Source: Benincasa hispida
Lineage: Eukaryota > Streptophyta > Magnoliopsida > Cucurbitales > Cucurbitaceae
Length of the DNA stretch: 64,000 nucleotides
Direction: 5' to 3'
Assembly (NCBI RefSeq): GCF_009727055.1
Contig: NC_052357.1
Location: 4,061,200-4,125,199, forward strand
Shown: positions 11,341 through 21,014 of the stretch, in pieces
How the letters are laid out: each line of letters begins with the position of its first letter
How positions within the stretch are numbered: the first letter of the stretch is position 1
Notes under the pieces: generated by a model
Seen by the model: the letters and a program-made list of their open reading frames with translations, nothing else
The model's database searches: none
Told to the model about the DNA's origin: nothing
Program-made: the position numbers and the translations under genes

Positions 11341-12100
11341 GTTCATAACCCTCCCACTACGTCGAGGCAGTCTCAACTCTTGAGTTGGTTGACTAGATGT
11401 ACTGACTTCAACAACTCTTGTTGATCTGTCAGTCTATTCAACAACTCTTGTTGAACCTTCAGGATTCTCAGTTTCACTACGTCGAGCCAGTCTTACTCTT
11501 GAGCTGGTTGACTAGATGTACCGACCTTAAAAACTCTTGCTGATCTGTCAGTCTGTTCAACAACTTTTGTTGAACCATCAGTATTCCCAGTCTCACTAGA
11601 AATCTTACGTAAAACAAGCTTACTTCGTGGTTTATGATCCCTTATGTGGTCTTCTTCCAAGAAAATAGCATTTGTAGAAACAAACACTTTGTTCTCACTT
11701 GGATCATAGAAGTATCCACCCCTCGTTTCCCTAGGGTAGCCTAAAAAGAGGCAAACTTTCAAACGCGGTTCCAACTTCTTCGGGTTAGTCACTAGCACAT
11801 GTGTCGGGCACCCCCAAATCCTGAAGTGGCGTAAACTACCTTTACAGCCTCTCTACAACTTAAAAGGTGTTTTAGAAACACTTTTCGAGAGAACGTTGTT
11901 CAGAATATAGCATGCAGTCTCCACTACAAAACCCCAAAACGAGTCTAAAAGATGAGCATAACTCATCATAGACCAAACCATGTTTAACAAGGTTCTGTTT
12001 CTCCTTTCCGATACACCATTCTGCTGAGTTGTACCTGGGGCCGATAGTTGGGATGCAATCCCATTTTCTATCATATAGTTCTAGAATTAGAGGTCCATAT
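11341..12100 (-). pseudogene. Copia A integrase core end and C-terminal region
   Basis: On the minus strand from 12100 the frame reads MIENGIASQLSAPGTTQQNG then VSERRNRTLLNMVWSMMSYA, the last third of the DD35E integrase core with the catalytic Glu in SERRN. It continues into KLEPRLKVCLFLGYPRETRG and VFVSTNAIFLEEDHIRDHKP, the usual Copia integrase tail. The core is cut at 12100 by the solo LTR; the preceding part with the second Asp ends at 14202. The stop in YMDL-stop near 12075 and shifts in the linker show it is dead. Integrase would insert the element cDNA into host DNA. Confidence 0.82.
11355..11593 (-). repeat. Tandem duplication, 120-bp unit, in the A Pol linker
   Basis: The unit beginning CACTACGTCGAG at 11355 recurs at 11475, and a third partial start (CACTAGA) is at 11594. 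Both copies contain ACAACTCTTGTTGA-type words, GATCTGTCAGTCT and GTTGACTAGATGTA. The unit lies in the low-complexity linker between integrase and RT, where element F has its own CAACAAGAGTTGTTG repeats (57967-58045). Repeat expansion in this linker seems a property of the lineage. Confidence 0.8.
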
Positions 12101-14196
12101 TGAAGGAAATTGAACACGAGGATTTCCATCAGTAGCAAAAAGATCATTTCAAATTACAATCATATATGAACTTTACAATTACAGTCATAAACAGAAACAA
12201 ACGGTTATGCAATCATTACAGAAATTACAGCATGATACTACAAATAATCAAGGAGAAATGCTACAAACATTTGTAGACTCATCGCCCAGGTCCTTGATCA
12301 CGAACGTTTGAACACAGCAACCTCGAACGTTCGTCCAACACAACCGCTACATTGCACAAACACCACGCACTCGAAGCGATCGCCTCAGTCACGAACACCC
12401 TAACAGCACGAACAGCCACCACAGAACCTTGGCGGTGTCGAGTTGAGTATGATACCACTAAGAAGGCTACCTTGGTATTCTCGGTATGATAATCCAGAGG
12501 GTGGGCACTATGTAGACTTGGTTTGAGGCAGAAGATGGAGGAAACAACAATCGTATAAATGATTGAGCAAATGGGAGAAGGCTGAACTTATCGTATAGGT
12601 CGATGCCCAATCGTTTAGCAAAAACTAAACGATCGTCTACCAAAAGAGAAGAGATTCAGCGTTACCATGAAACCACAATAAACCTCCCACTCAATTGGTT
12701 ATTAGAGAAAATGATTTAATTATCTAATAATTAATATTATTATCAATATAAAATGATAAACCAACTTATCATACTATATTTATAACTTATAGTTTTAATA
12801 TTTCATCTCATGAAACATATAAACCATAGCTTTTTTTCTACTCCATGGTACTTAATGTAATCTCATTACATTAATCCTCCACTAGATGTATCTCATACAT
12901 ATATCGCGATCATATCATATATAATCGTATTACCTCTTGTCAATCTGAACATTTCAAATCAACACCAATAATTGATCATCAACTAAATCCATTGAGTTAC
13001 CAAGGGACCTATGGACCTATAGCTCGAAGCTCCAACAGTACGTGAATAACTGACTAAACTCTTTAGTCACGGGATCCACCATACATTAATTGCCAGACAC
13101 TCCACTTAAAGACCGACAGTTGAAACTCTTCTTCCCACAGATATATTATGTGTCCATCTTAACCAATCAATAAGTGCGACAACCTTCACAGATCGCTCGT
13201 AAGTACAACTCGGCCAATAATTGTTATGCCCCTGTAGTTACATCTAACTTCTTAAGTACCACTGATCCCTCTAATGAACATAAATCATAATCCCTATGGT
13301 TGAGTCGTCTCTTTCTAAAGAGAAGTTGTGGCCACTATGTTAAGCCCGGAATCAGCGCTTAAGGAACAATCTCTCTACATTATCCTGCTCGGGAAAGGAG
13401 TGAATTCCTTTTTTGTATTGAGTTTCCACTTCCATAAATATCAGACAAGTCCCAAAAAAGTAGGCATGTTGAGTTGGCAATCTGACCACTCTCACCCATA
13501 CTAATCAAGGACCACCCTCAAAGGCAGGAGTTCCAAAACACTCAGGATATGAGGTCGTGTCAACCTNNNNNNNNNNNNNNNNNNNNNNNNNNNNNNNNNN
13601 NNNNNNNNNNNNNNNNNNNNNNNNNNNNNNNNNNNNNNNNNNNNNNNNNNNNNNNNNNNNNNNNNNNNNNNNNNNNNNNNNNNNNNNNNNNNNNNNNNNN
13701 NNNNNNNNNNNNNNNNNNNNNNNNNNNNNNNNNNNNNNNNNNNNNNNNNNNNNNNNATGGCCGTTTAGGTGAGATATAAGTCTCTAGTATCAATGACGTT
13801 ATATACAAAGTCTAGTTATCTCGTGGTCCGGTCTTATACAAACTCTTTGTATATGACACCCCCGCTCGCATGTCTCCACATGAATGGTCAGGATCAACCA
13901 TCTGTAGTATTTTACAACACTTGCAAACCTCTACAAAGCGGGTCGTATCCGTAGTGTCACCAAGATCAAGTATCTAACCTTAATCCTTATACTACAAACC
14001 TATTTAGGTTATCACTTAAGGCATATCCACTTGTATATCACATATACATGCTTAAGTTCACATAAGATAACTATGGAGCTTTGTTTATTGGATATGAGTA
14101 AATGCCAGAATGAAATAACATTTATTTTATTCATCAAACAATGTGTATCATTACAAACAACAAGACTCCGAGAGAATTAGGACACCAATCCCACCA
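12101..14196 (-). mobile_element. Solo LTR of the A family (copy 2), inside element A
   Basis: A lone LTR with TG...CA ends (TGAAGGAAATTGAAC at the left, CCAATCCCACCA at the right) and a perfect 5-bp duplication CATAT at 12096-12100 and 14197-14201. No internal sequence is present, so it is a solo LTR left by LTR-LTR recombination. It interrupts the integrase of element A between GGEYM (just above 14202) and the DL-stop-FQNYMIENG sequence below 12100. It belongs to the same LTR family as its host. It contains the 190-N gap, so its true length is uncertain. Confidence 0.9.
13567..13756. other. Assembly gap (190 N)
   Basis: A run of 190 undetermined bases in the solo LTR. By alignment with the other A-family LTRs (for example around 9306-9320) almost no sequence should be missing here: text before the gap ends at GGTCGTGTCAACCT and text after it resumes with ATGGCCGTTTAGGTGAG, which in copy 1 are only about two bases apart. 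The gap length is probably nominal. Confidence 0.85.
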
Positions 14197-14201
14197 CATA
14201 T

Positions 14202-14912
14202 ACTCTCCACCACGATCAGATTGTAGTAATTTTATCTTCATACCTAACAAGTTTTCAACTTCAGCCTTATACTCCTTGAACTTGTCAAGGGCTTCGACTT
14301 ACATTGTATTTGGTAAAGATACCCATACCTTGAATAATCATCTATGAAAGAGATGAAATATTCATGCCCACCTCAAGCCCTAACACTCATCAGACCACAG
14401 AGATCTGAATGTATAAGCTCCAAGGCTTCCTTGGCTCTGCAACCTTTTCCAGTAAAAGGTTGTTTGGTCATCTTGCCTTCAAAGAATGATTTACACACCG
14501 ACAAGGAGTTTTCTTCAAAACTTTTTAGAAGTCCACTTTTCACCAACTGCTCAATCCTATTGAGGTTGATGTGACCTAACCTTAGATGCCAAAGATGGGC
14601 ATTTTCCTTAGGAGAAACCTTTGGTCTTTTAGCTGTTGTCGTTGTACTGAACATTTCAATATTAAACAAGGCTTTTATGACTAATGACCTTAGTACATAC
14701 AAGTTAGTTCCCATTGAACCAAAACCAATCTCCATTCCATTCTTGAAAATAAACACTTTATTTTCAGAAAAAGAGACGGTATAACCTTGTTCAATGAGAC
14801 AATAAACCGAGATTAAGTTCCTCTTGATATGAAGAACTACGAAAAAGTATCCAATAACAGATAATGTTTCTTGTCCAAAAATAAATTCAAGCTGCCTACA
14901 GCAGCAACTGAA
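14202..14912 (-). pseudogene. Copia A GAG-pre-integrase zinc region and integrase N-terminal half
   Basis: Minus-strand frame at 14373-14756: HLWHLRLGHINLNRIEQLVK gives the two His of the HHCC zinc module. The Cys pair is damaged: CKSFFEGKM where the usual form is CxxCLEGKM. It is followed by ALELIHSDLCG with the first catalytic Asp. Below 14373 the frame continues, with shifts, through FKEYKAEVEN and LLQSDRGGEYM, which holds the second catalytic Asp, and then stops at the solo-LTR insertion at 14201. Upstream, towards 14912, the N-terminal protease-flanking part reads VVSVAAVGSLNLFLDKK and is joined, across element B, to 22832 onwards. Confidence 0.82.
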
Positions 14913-14917
14913 ACAAC

Positions 14918-16833
14918 TATTGGATTGGTAGCAGCACGCAGCGGAAGTGAACAGGATCGATAAGCACTCTAATTCATTAATTTTGGCATAAACGGAAACA
15001 AGCTTAAAAAGAATTTAATGGGTCACAAGAACATACTTTTGAAGAACCGTTGAAATCTCTATTTCCAGCTGCAAAATCCTCCAAATACTTATGTAGACCA
15101 CCATAAGATCTTCCATACTATTCTCTTGGTACTCTAGATTGAGTTGTGGGACTCAAAATAAGCTGGAATCAAGGGAATTTGGAGAAAGCTCACTGCAACA
15201 ACCCAAAATGAAGAACACCTTCTTCTTCAAGAATTTTTCAGAAAAAATCATTCGGTTGCCTCATCCAACTACACTCCAATCTCTTCAATATATTGTAGAC
15301 TATCATACAAAGAGATTTACTACATGGGATGCAGCTCATACTTGGAGTAAATGAAGGGTGGAAAGGTGGGTTATTTGTGAGCAACTTGAAGATGAGGATG
15401 AAAAATCGCATTTTTCATTTTTGTGTAATTCTATTTCCAAAATCTAATTTTGATTTTAAAATCATATTTATTTTCTAAAAATCAAAATTTAGTAATTTTA
15501 CAAATTAATTTCATAAATTAATTTTCTAATAAAATTAATAAATAATTATTTAAACAATTTAAATAATTCTAATTAATTTAATATCCAATATTAAATTAAT
15601 TTTACACAAATTCATCTTCATATATTTAAATCATATTTAAATATATATATTCTCAAATTCTGTTTGATTCTAATTTGAACGTTTCAAATTAGCTTATCAC
15701 GCTACTCTAGAGCTAATCCATTTTCGAGCTAGTAGGGGACCNTATTCTCAAATTCTGTTTGATTCTAATTTGAACGTTTCAAATTAGCTTATCACGCTAC
15801 TCTAGAGCTAATCCATTTTCGAGCTAGTAGGGGACCTCGTCGACCTACAGATCATGGACTCCAACAATTCGAGATTAATCGACTAAACTCATTAGACCGA
15901 TCTAACCCTCATTCGTTAACTAATGGGTCACTCCACTAAAGCCCATAATTGAACTCCCTCACTGTAGATATATTATGTCTACTCGATATAACCATGATTA
16001 ATAAATCAACCATTCACAGGTTGTTCATAATAAAGGTTGGGTCAAATCTCTGTTTTACCCCTAAAATTACCTCTTGTTCCTTAAGTCCCCACTGATTCCC
16101 TAATGAACAATTTTTTTGTAATACAATCACAAATCGACTCCCTCTCGTGCCAATGAGAGGGCAGGGCCCTTGTTCAAGACTTAGAATCAGCACTTAAGGG
16201 AACAACCTCTCTACTATCCCTAAAGCGAGTAGGAGTGAATTACATCTTGCACCCTATGTCCTCAGCTATCTATCCAATCTTACCTCTAAAATGGCAGTCT
16301 TATTGAGCCAACCCTCACCTATGCAAATCTAAGGGTAATCTCGAATAAATAGAAGTTCATAGTTAGCTCAAGATTAAGGTCAAATTACCTAGGTCATCGC
16401 TTTGAAATAGTCCTTAGACAGTAAACAACATTATAAAGTAAGAGTGACTCATTTCGTGGTCCGATCTTGTACAAACCTTTTTGCACAAGGGCACCCCCAC
16501 TTCTCATGTCCAACATGAACGAATTAGGATCACTTCATTTGTAGCACTTTACAACTCCTTGTAACAATTACAGAGCAGGTCGCATCCAATAGTTTTACCA
16601 GAATAAGGTACCCAACCTTATTCATATACTATAGATCATTTTGGTTATTTACTCGAACCTGATTCACCTTTATGTCTCCACATAAAGTTCAAGTACTTAT
16701 CCAATAGTTAAGGGACTTTCAGATTTATTGGATTTCTATCAAACAATAGATCTATTCAATAACACTTTTATTGAATTTTCAGAATAAGTTCCATTGTTTA
16801 CATACCACAAGGTTTAGGACATAAAACCCAAAA
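14918..16833 (-). repeat. 3' LTR of element B (B-family LTR)
   Basis: 1916 bp including a 95-base artefact (94-bp duplicate plus one N at 15742); without it about 1821 bp, close to the 1812 bp of the 5' copy. In element orientation it begins near TTTTGGGTTTTATGTCCTAA (TGTTGGG with one substitution) and ends in CAATA. Its body matches 21015-22826, 46819-48653 and 61920-63804. Short ORFs such as the one at 15139-15354 recur in each LTR copy but look non-coding. Confidence 0.87.
15648..15836. other. 94-bp exact duplicate around a single N (join artefact)
   Basis: Bases 15648-15741 and 15743-15836 are identical and separated by one N at 15742. The 5' LTR of the same element has this segment once (about 21733-21826). 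Two overlapping contig ends placed side by side with a token N give exactly this pattern. Confidence 0.88.
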
Positions 16834-17351
16834 AACTCCTACTTAGACTAAAACTCCAGTCATAACTTATATATCCAACATATAAGACTGAGTTTCTGAG
16901 TTTTATAGAGAAATACAATAAACTAGGACATCCCATACTCATCTTTTATCATTCGGTATCTCTATACCCGATATTTCTCCCACTTGCCCTAGGTTATCTG
17001 GTATTCCTAGTCCTACTAGGTAATTCTCAAACACTTTAACCAAGAGAATCATTGTAAACATTGTTTAGTATACAATAGGCTTTTGAATAAACTATATGGG
17101 GATTGCATCTTAATCTCAATAATGGCCAGGAAGCACACTTTTCTCCCACTACAGTGAGCTACTCTCAACTCTTTGAGTAAAATGCATCTGACTTGTCTCA
17201 ACTCTTTGTTAATAGTCAGATTTAGAAATCTTTTAAACTTTCTATACTTTGATCTAGCCATTTAAATATTTGAATATTTGCAAATGGCTTTTTACAATTT
17301 TATTTTTAATAGAGGTTGCTAGAACAAACATAATTTTTGAAAATGAACACT
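16834..17351 (-). pseudogene. Element B internal remnant with RNase H tail
   Basis: Most of this stretch is non-coding. On the minus strand at about 17000-17035 it reads KVFENYLVGLGIPDN, clearly the end of a Copia RNase H (compare KVFQGHLVGLGL in element F, near 61755). It is followed by GGGCAAGTGGGAGAAATATC, the same untranslated tail as in A and F. The deletion between Gag and this scrap therefore removed all catalytic Pol domains. Confidence 0.65.
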
Positions 17352-18322
17352 TCATTTATCACAAAATATATACAATTTGTTCTTTACAAGCTTTACATAA
17401 GTAGTAAAAACAAGCAGCAACTTCTCCCACTGGATGAGCAGAGCAAATGATCCCAGAGACAAGTTAGCCTGATTACCTTTCTTTGCTCTAGTTTCGACAA
17501 GATACTGAGGGCAGTGTCTCCTCCAGTGCCCTTCTTCATTGCAGTGGAAACATTTCCCTTTCTCTGAAATGTCATCTTTGCCTTTCTTTCCAGTAGGCTT
17601 CTTCTTCCCTTTCTCTTTGCCTTTCTTCACATGAATACTCTTACTCTTCGAAGAAGAGGCAACATCAGGCTTGGAGGACATTCCTTTATTCTCGACAATA
17701 GTAACATTTACTTTTGACACCAGACCTTTTGTTCTCAACATTGTCTGGTAAGCCTGTAGCTCTTTCAGTAGAGTAGTCAAGCTGTATTCAATTTTATTCA
17801 TCAATTCATTCATACAGAATTGCAGATATCTCTTCAGAAGAGATTCTAGAATAAAACCAACTCGACTTCTCTTATCAATGACAACACCGTTTACTTTTGC
17901 CACATTAAAGTGGACCATCATGTCCAGGACATGTTCACGTACATTGGTCCCCTCTTTCATGTGACTATTGTAAACGTACTTAATGGCATCATGCCTCAGG
18001 GTGAAGGACGGTTGTCCGAACATCCCTCGCAAAGATTCCATAACCTCTTTGGTAGTACTCATATCCTCGTGTTTTTCGCCAAAACATCAGACAAGCTGGC
18101 AAGGATATAAGCACGGGCTTTATCATTAGTCCTGACCCATCTGTCATATACATCCCAAACATTTCGGTTTGTGTTAGAGCTAGGAATGGGAGGACAATCC
18201 TCAGTTAAGACAAACCGCAAATTGTCTATCACAAGTATCGTGTCCAAATTTGATTTCCAATTCGCATAATTATCCCCGATGAGTTTATCCGATGCCAACA
18301 CTTGTATTATTGAACTCGTCAT
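17352..18322 (-). pseudogene. Element B Gag with CCHC zinc knuckle (one frameshift)
   Basis: Two minus-strand frames overlap and together give one Gag. The first (18322 to 18059) starts MTSSIIQVLASDKLIGDNYA and has NWKSNLDTILVIDNL and YDRWVRTNDKARAYILAS. The second (18062 to 17352) has MESLRGMFGQPSFTLRHDAI, VREHVLDMMVHFNVAKVNG and a lysine-rich stretch, then CFHCNEEGHWRRHC, a complete CX2CX4HX4C knuckle. The frames meet at LAKxxEDMSTTKE, so a single indel near 18060 separates them. Gag packages the RNA; the rest of the window has no equally complete Gag, although elements A and F have lost this central part. Start chosen at the first Met of a conserved N-terminus. Confidence 0.82.
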
Positions 18323-21000
18323 TCTGAAATTTTAAATCCAATCAAGTTTTAGCAATTTTAATAATGTACCCAATATTATTCTTTTGCAACGATACTACAA
18401 CAAGACATTCTTGTCTAAATACTATCTCCAGAATAACTCATATTCCAATAGTCATTTAGGTACCGCTTTTGGTCAGAAATTATTGACACTTAATCATTCT
18501 GTAAGTGCAGACCCACCATTTTCAGATGTCAAAGGCCACTAAGACCAAAGAAATCTTGTCCATTTCTGGAGCTTAATTTTTTCTGAATCCTATGTTACAA
18601 CCCTCTGAGGAGATAGCCGTAAAAAAAATAAACGACTAGCAAAGGGCTATTTAAAGCGAACCAGCAGGCGCAACATAAGAATCTCACAGTTCAAACTAAC
18701 AAAAGAGACCGCAGGATATGTTGATACATTTCCTTCACCCACTTACTATGGACTACTTCCTCCGTCCACCTTGATATTGATTCATACAAAACACTTTCTG
18801 AAGGGAGGTCACTCCCATGGTACGAAGCATCATATGAATCTCACGGTGTGAATTATCTGGAGACGTGATAGTTGAAATCGTAAACTTGATTTCTGTTCGA
18901 ACAATTTCCCCTTATTCACCCGAGTCTAAATTTAAGCTAAAAAATACTTTCCGAAGGGAGGTCACTTCTAGGGTGACACGAAGTACCTCTTAAATTCAGA
19001 CTGTGAACTCTAAGGAACGCGAGAGCTAAGAATAAAATATCGTGTATGTTATTAGTCTCCCGGTGAAGTTTTCTAATAACTCTATCATATAGAAGTTATT
19101 GACTGTCACTGAAGTGTTCTAATTTTCGGGTAAAATTATACTTAGGTTATTTTCTGGCTAATAAAAATAACCCTAAGTCTATGTGGTTTATCCAAGTATA
19201 ACACTTATAAATGGGCTTAAACCTACGATGTCTAGGTGATAAACCCTTTTATTACCTCCGCTCACGAATACTCATAAAACTGGTTACTAATGCTCAATTA
19301 TTCGGCCATAATCCCTAGCTAAGAGGTGTTCCATAGACCATCAACTTAAATACCCCCAGTCTTCGACAGGATTATATACTGGTTGAGTTTGTAACCCTAG
19401 TTTTACAAGTTTAACGACCTATTTTAACTATTTAAAACAAATGCTTAACCTATGTTAGCATGCAACTATTCTTCATTATGAATTTTAAATGTCTAGACCA
19501 ATTTTATAACAACTTATAAAACTTTAGACATGCTAAACATCCACAACATACAGGCATTCAATATCTAATATAACAATTATATTAAATACAAGAAACCCTA
19601 ACATGCATACTATATATTATAATAAATTATAACATACTTTCAGTGCATGCTGCATGCTTCCTATGGTAGGATTTTAAGTCTAAATGGCATACTTTATGCA
19701 CATATAAGATTTATTTAATTATTACATACATCCAATGCATAAATAATTAAACACAGACTGATATGGTTTTAGTTTTGGTAAAAAAAAAAGCAAACAAAAG
19801 CCTAACTATTACAAAAACTACTTTAACACCGCTCGAACTGCTCCAAACCGCTTGAACCGGACCCGAACCGTTTGAACCGGGCCAGTAGAGTCTAAACCGA
19901 ACCAGCCACAAATCATTTGAAGCTAAACCGGACCGGACCTCAAGAGAACCAGTCGAACTGGCAACTCTTGCTCTCACTCAATATTTCGCTAAGGCTGATC
20001 GTTTAGCATCGACGACCATCGTCATGCGTTCACCTCATCGTTTAGCGTTTGCTTGATCGTTTAGTAACCAACACATATTGCTTAACAAAGCTACACGATC
20101 GTGTAGTGTTTTCCTTCTATCGTATAGTGTCATCATTTACTGCCAAAGGACGCTACACGATCACTTAGTGTCCAACACTATCGCGCAGCTCCATCATTTA
20201 GCATGGGCAATTTACTACACGATCACTTAGCTCTATCGTTTTGTGTTGCTCTTAATCATTTAGCTCGTGCCCAAGGTAAGTGATCGCTTAGTGCTATCGC
20301 ATAGCTCTCGATGCATTGCCCAGCTGCCACGCATAAGTAAACGATCGCTTAATGCTATCGCTTGGCATTTCAACGCATCACTTAGCTAGCGCATAGAGGT
20401 AAACGATCGCTTAGTGCTATCACATAGCAAATTAACGCATCGCTTAGCTCCCGATCAAAGGTAAACGATCGTGGTAAAGGATCATGCAACGCTATTGTAT
20501 AGCTCTTCACCGCATCGCTTAGCTCCCACCCGAAGCTACACGATCGTGTAGTGCCATCGTATAGCAATACAATGCATCACTTAGCTCTCGAGGTACACGA
20601 TCGTCTAGCGCACAACACCTAAACAATCAAACGCCCAAAGCTACATGATCATTTAGCTTTTCTTCACATCATTTAATGCATGAAGCTAAACGATCACTTA
20701 GCTACTAAAGCTCAACGACGATATGAACACAGAGGCTAATTTTCTAGAATTTGCAACTCGGCCTCTTCGCTTGTTTCTTCAAATTACAGCTTAATATCAA
20801 CTCTAATGACTCCAAATAAACTACAGACTCTTGGGAAGGCATATAAGTTCATCAAGCAAGAGCCAATTACAAATTTAAACAAGAAATTAGAAAGAAATTA
20901 AAAGCCAAAACTCAAAAAACCATATCAGTATAGTAGTTTCATATTTTCATATAAAACATCCACCAAACCAAAAATAATTCGAATTGAATGCTTATTTGAT
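18323..21000 (-). promoter_or_regulatory. Element B 5' leader, non-coding, with CGATCG motif array
   Basis: About 2.7 kb between primer-binding site and Gag, with stops in all frames. It has repeated AAGGGAGGTCAC words (18801-18810, 18954-18963) in the Gag-proximal half. The part at about 19990-20720 is packed with variants of CGATCGTTTAG and its reverse complement (see the separate entry). Element A has a leader of the same arrangement. Such long leaders usually hold packaging and translation signals, but no function can be read here. Confidence 0.6.
19990..20720. repeat. Array of CGATCGTTTAG-like motifs, element B leader
   Basis: More than twenty degenerate copies of (A/T)CGATCGTxTAG(C/T) or their reverse complements occur in about 730 bases, for example GATCGTTTAGCATCG, ACACGATCGTGTAGTG, CACGATCACTTAGTG, AAACGATCGCTTAGTG and ACACGATCGTCTAGC. 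Spacing is irregular (roughly 15 to 45 bases) and both orientations are used, so this is not a simple tandem repeat. The core ACGATCGT is a palindrome. Confidence 0.75.
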
Positions 21001-21012
21001 GTTCTGATACCA
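21001..21012 (-). other. Primer-binding site of element B
   Basis: Read on the minus strand: TGGTATCAGAAC, two bases after the end of the 5' LTR. TGGTATCAGA is the sequence complementary to the 3' end of plant initiator Met tRNA, the usual primer in this group. Confidence 0.82.
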
Positions 21013-21014
21013 AT

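Noticed and set aside
13549..13808. Three ORFs spanning 13549-13808 on both strands
   Set aside because: They consist almost wholly of undetermined bases in the 190-N gap.
15139..15354. A short ORF recurring in B-family LTRs (15139, 21236, 48219)
   Set aside because: Repeated presence follows from LTR homology. Frames are not conserved between copies (different frames are open at 21236 and 21243), so it is not a gene.
19747..19977. Minus-strand ORF at 19747-19977
   Set aside because: It lies in the element B leader and is driven by GGTTCGG/CCGAACC-type word repeats; no domain.
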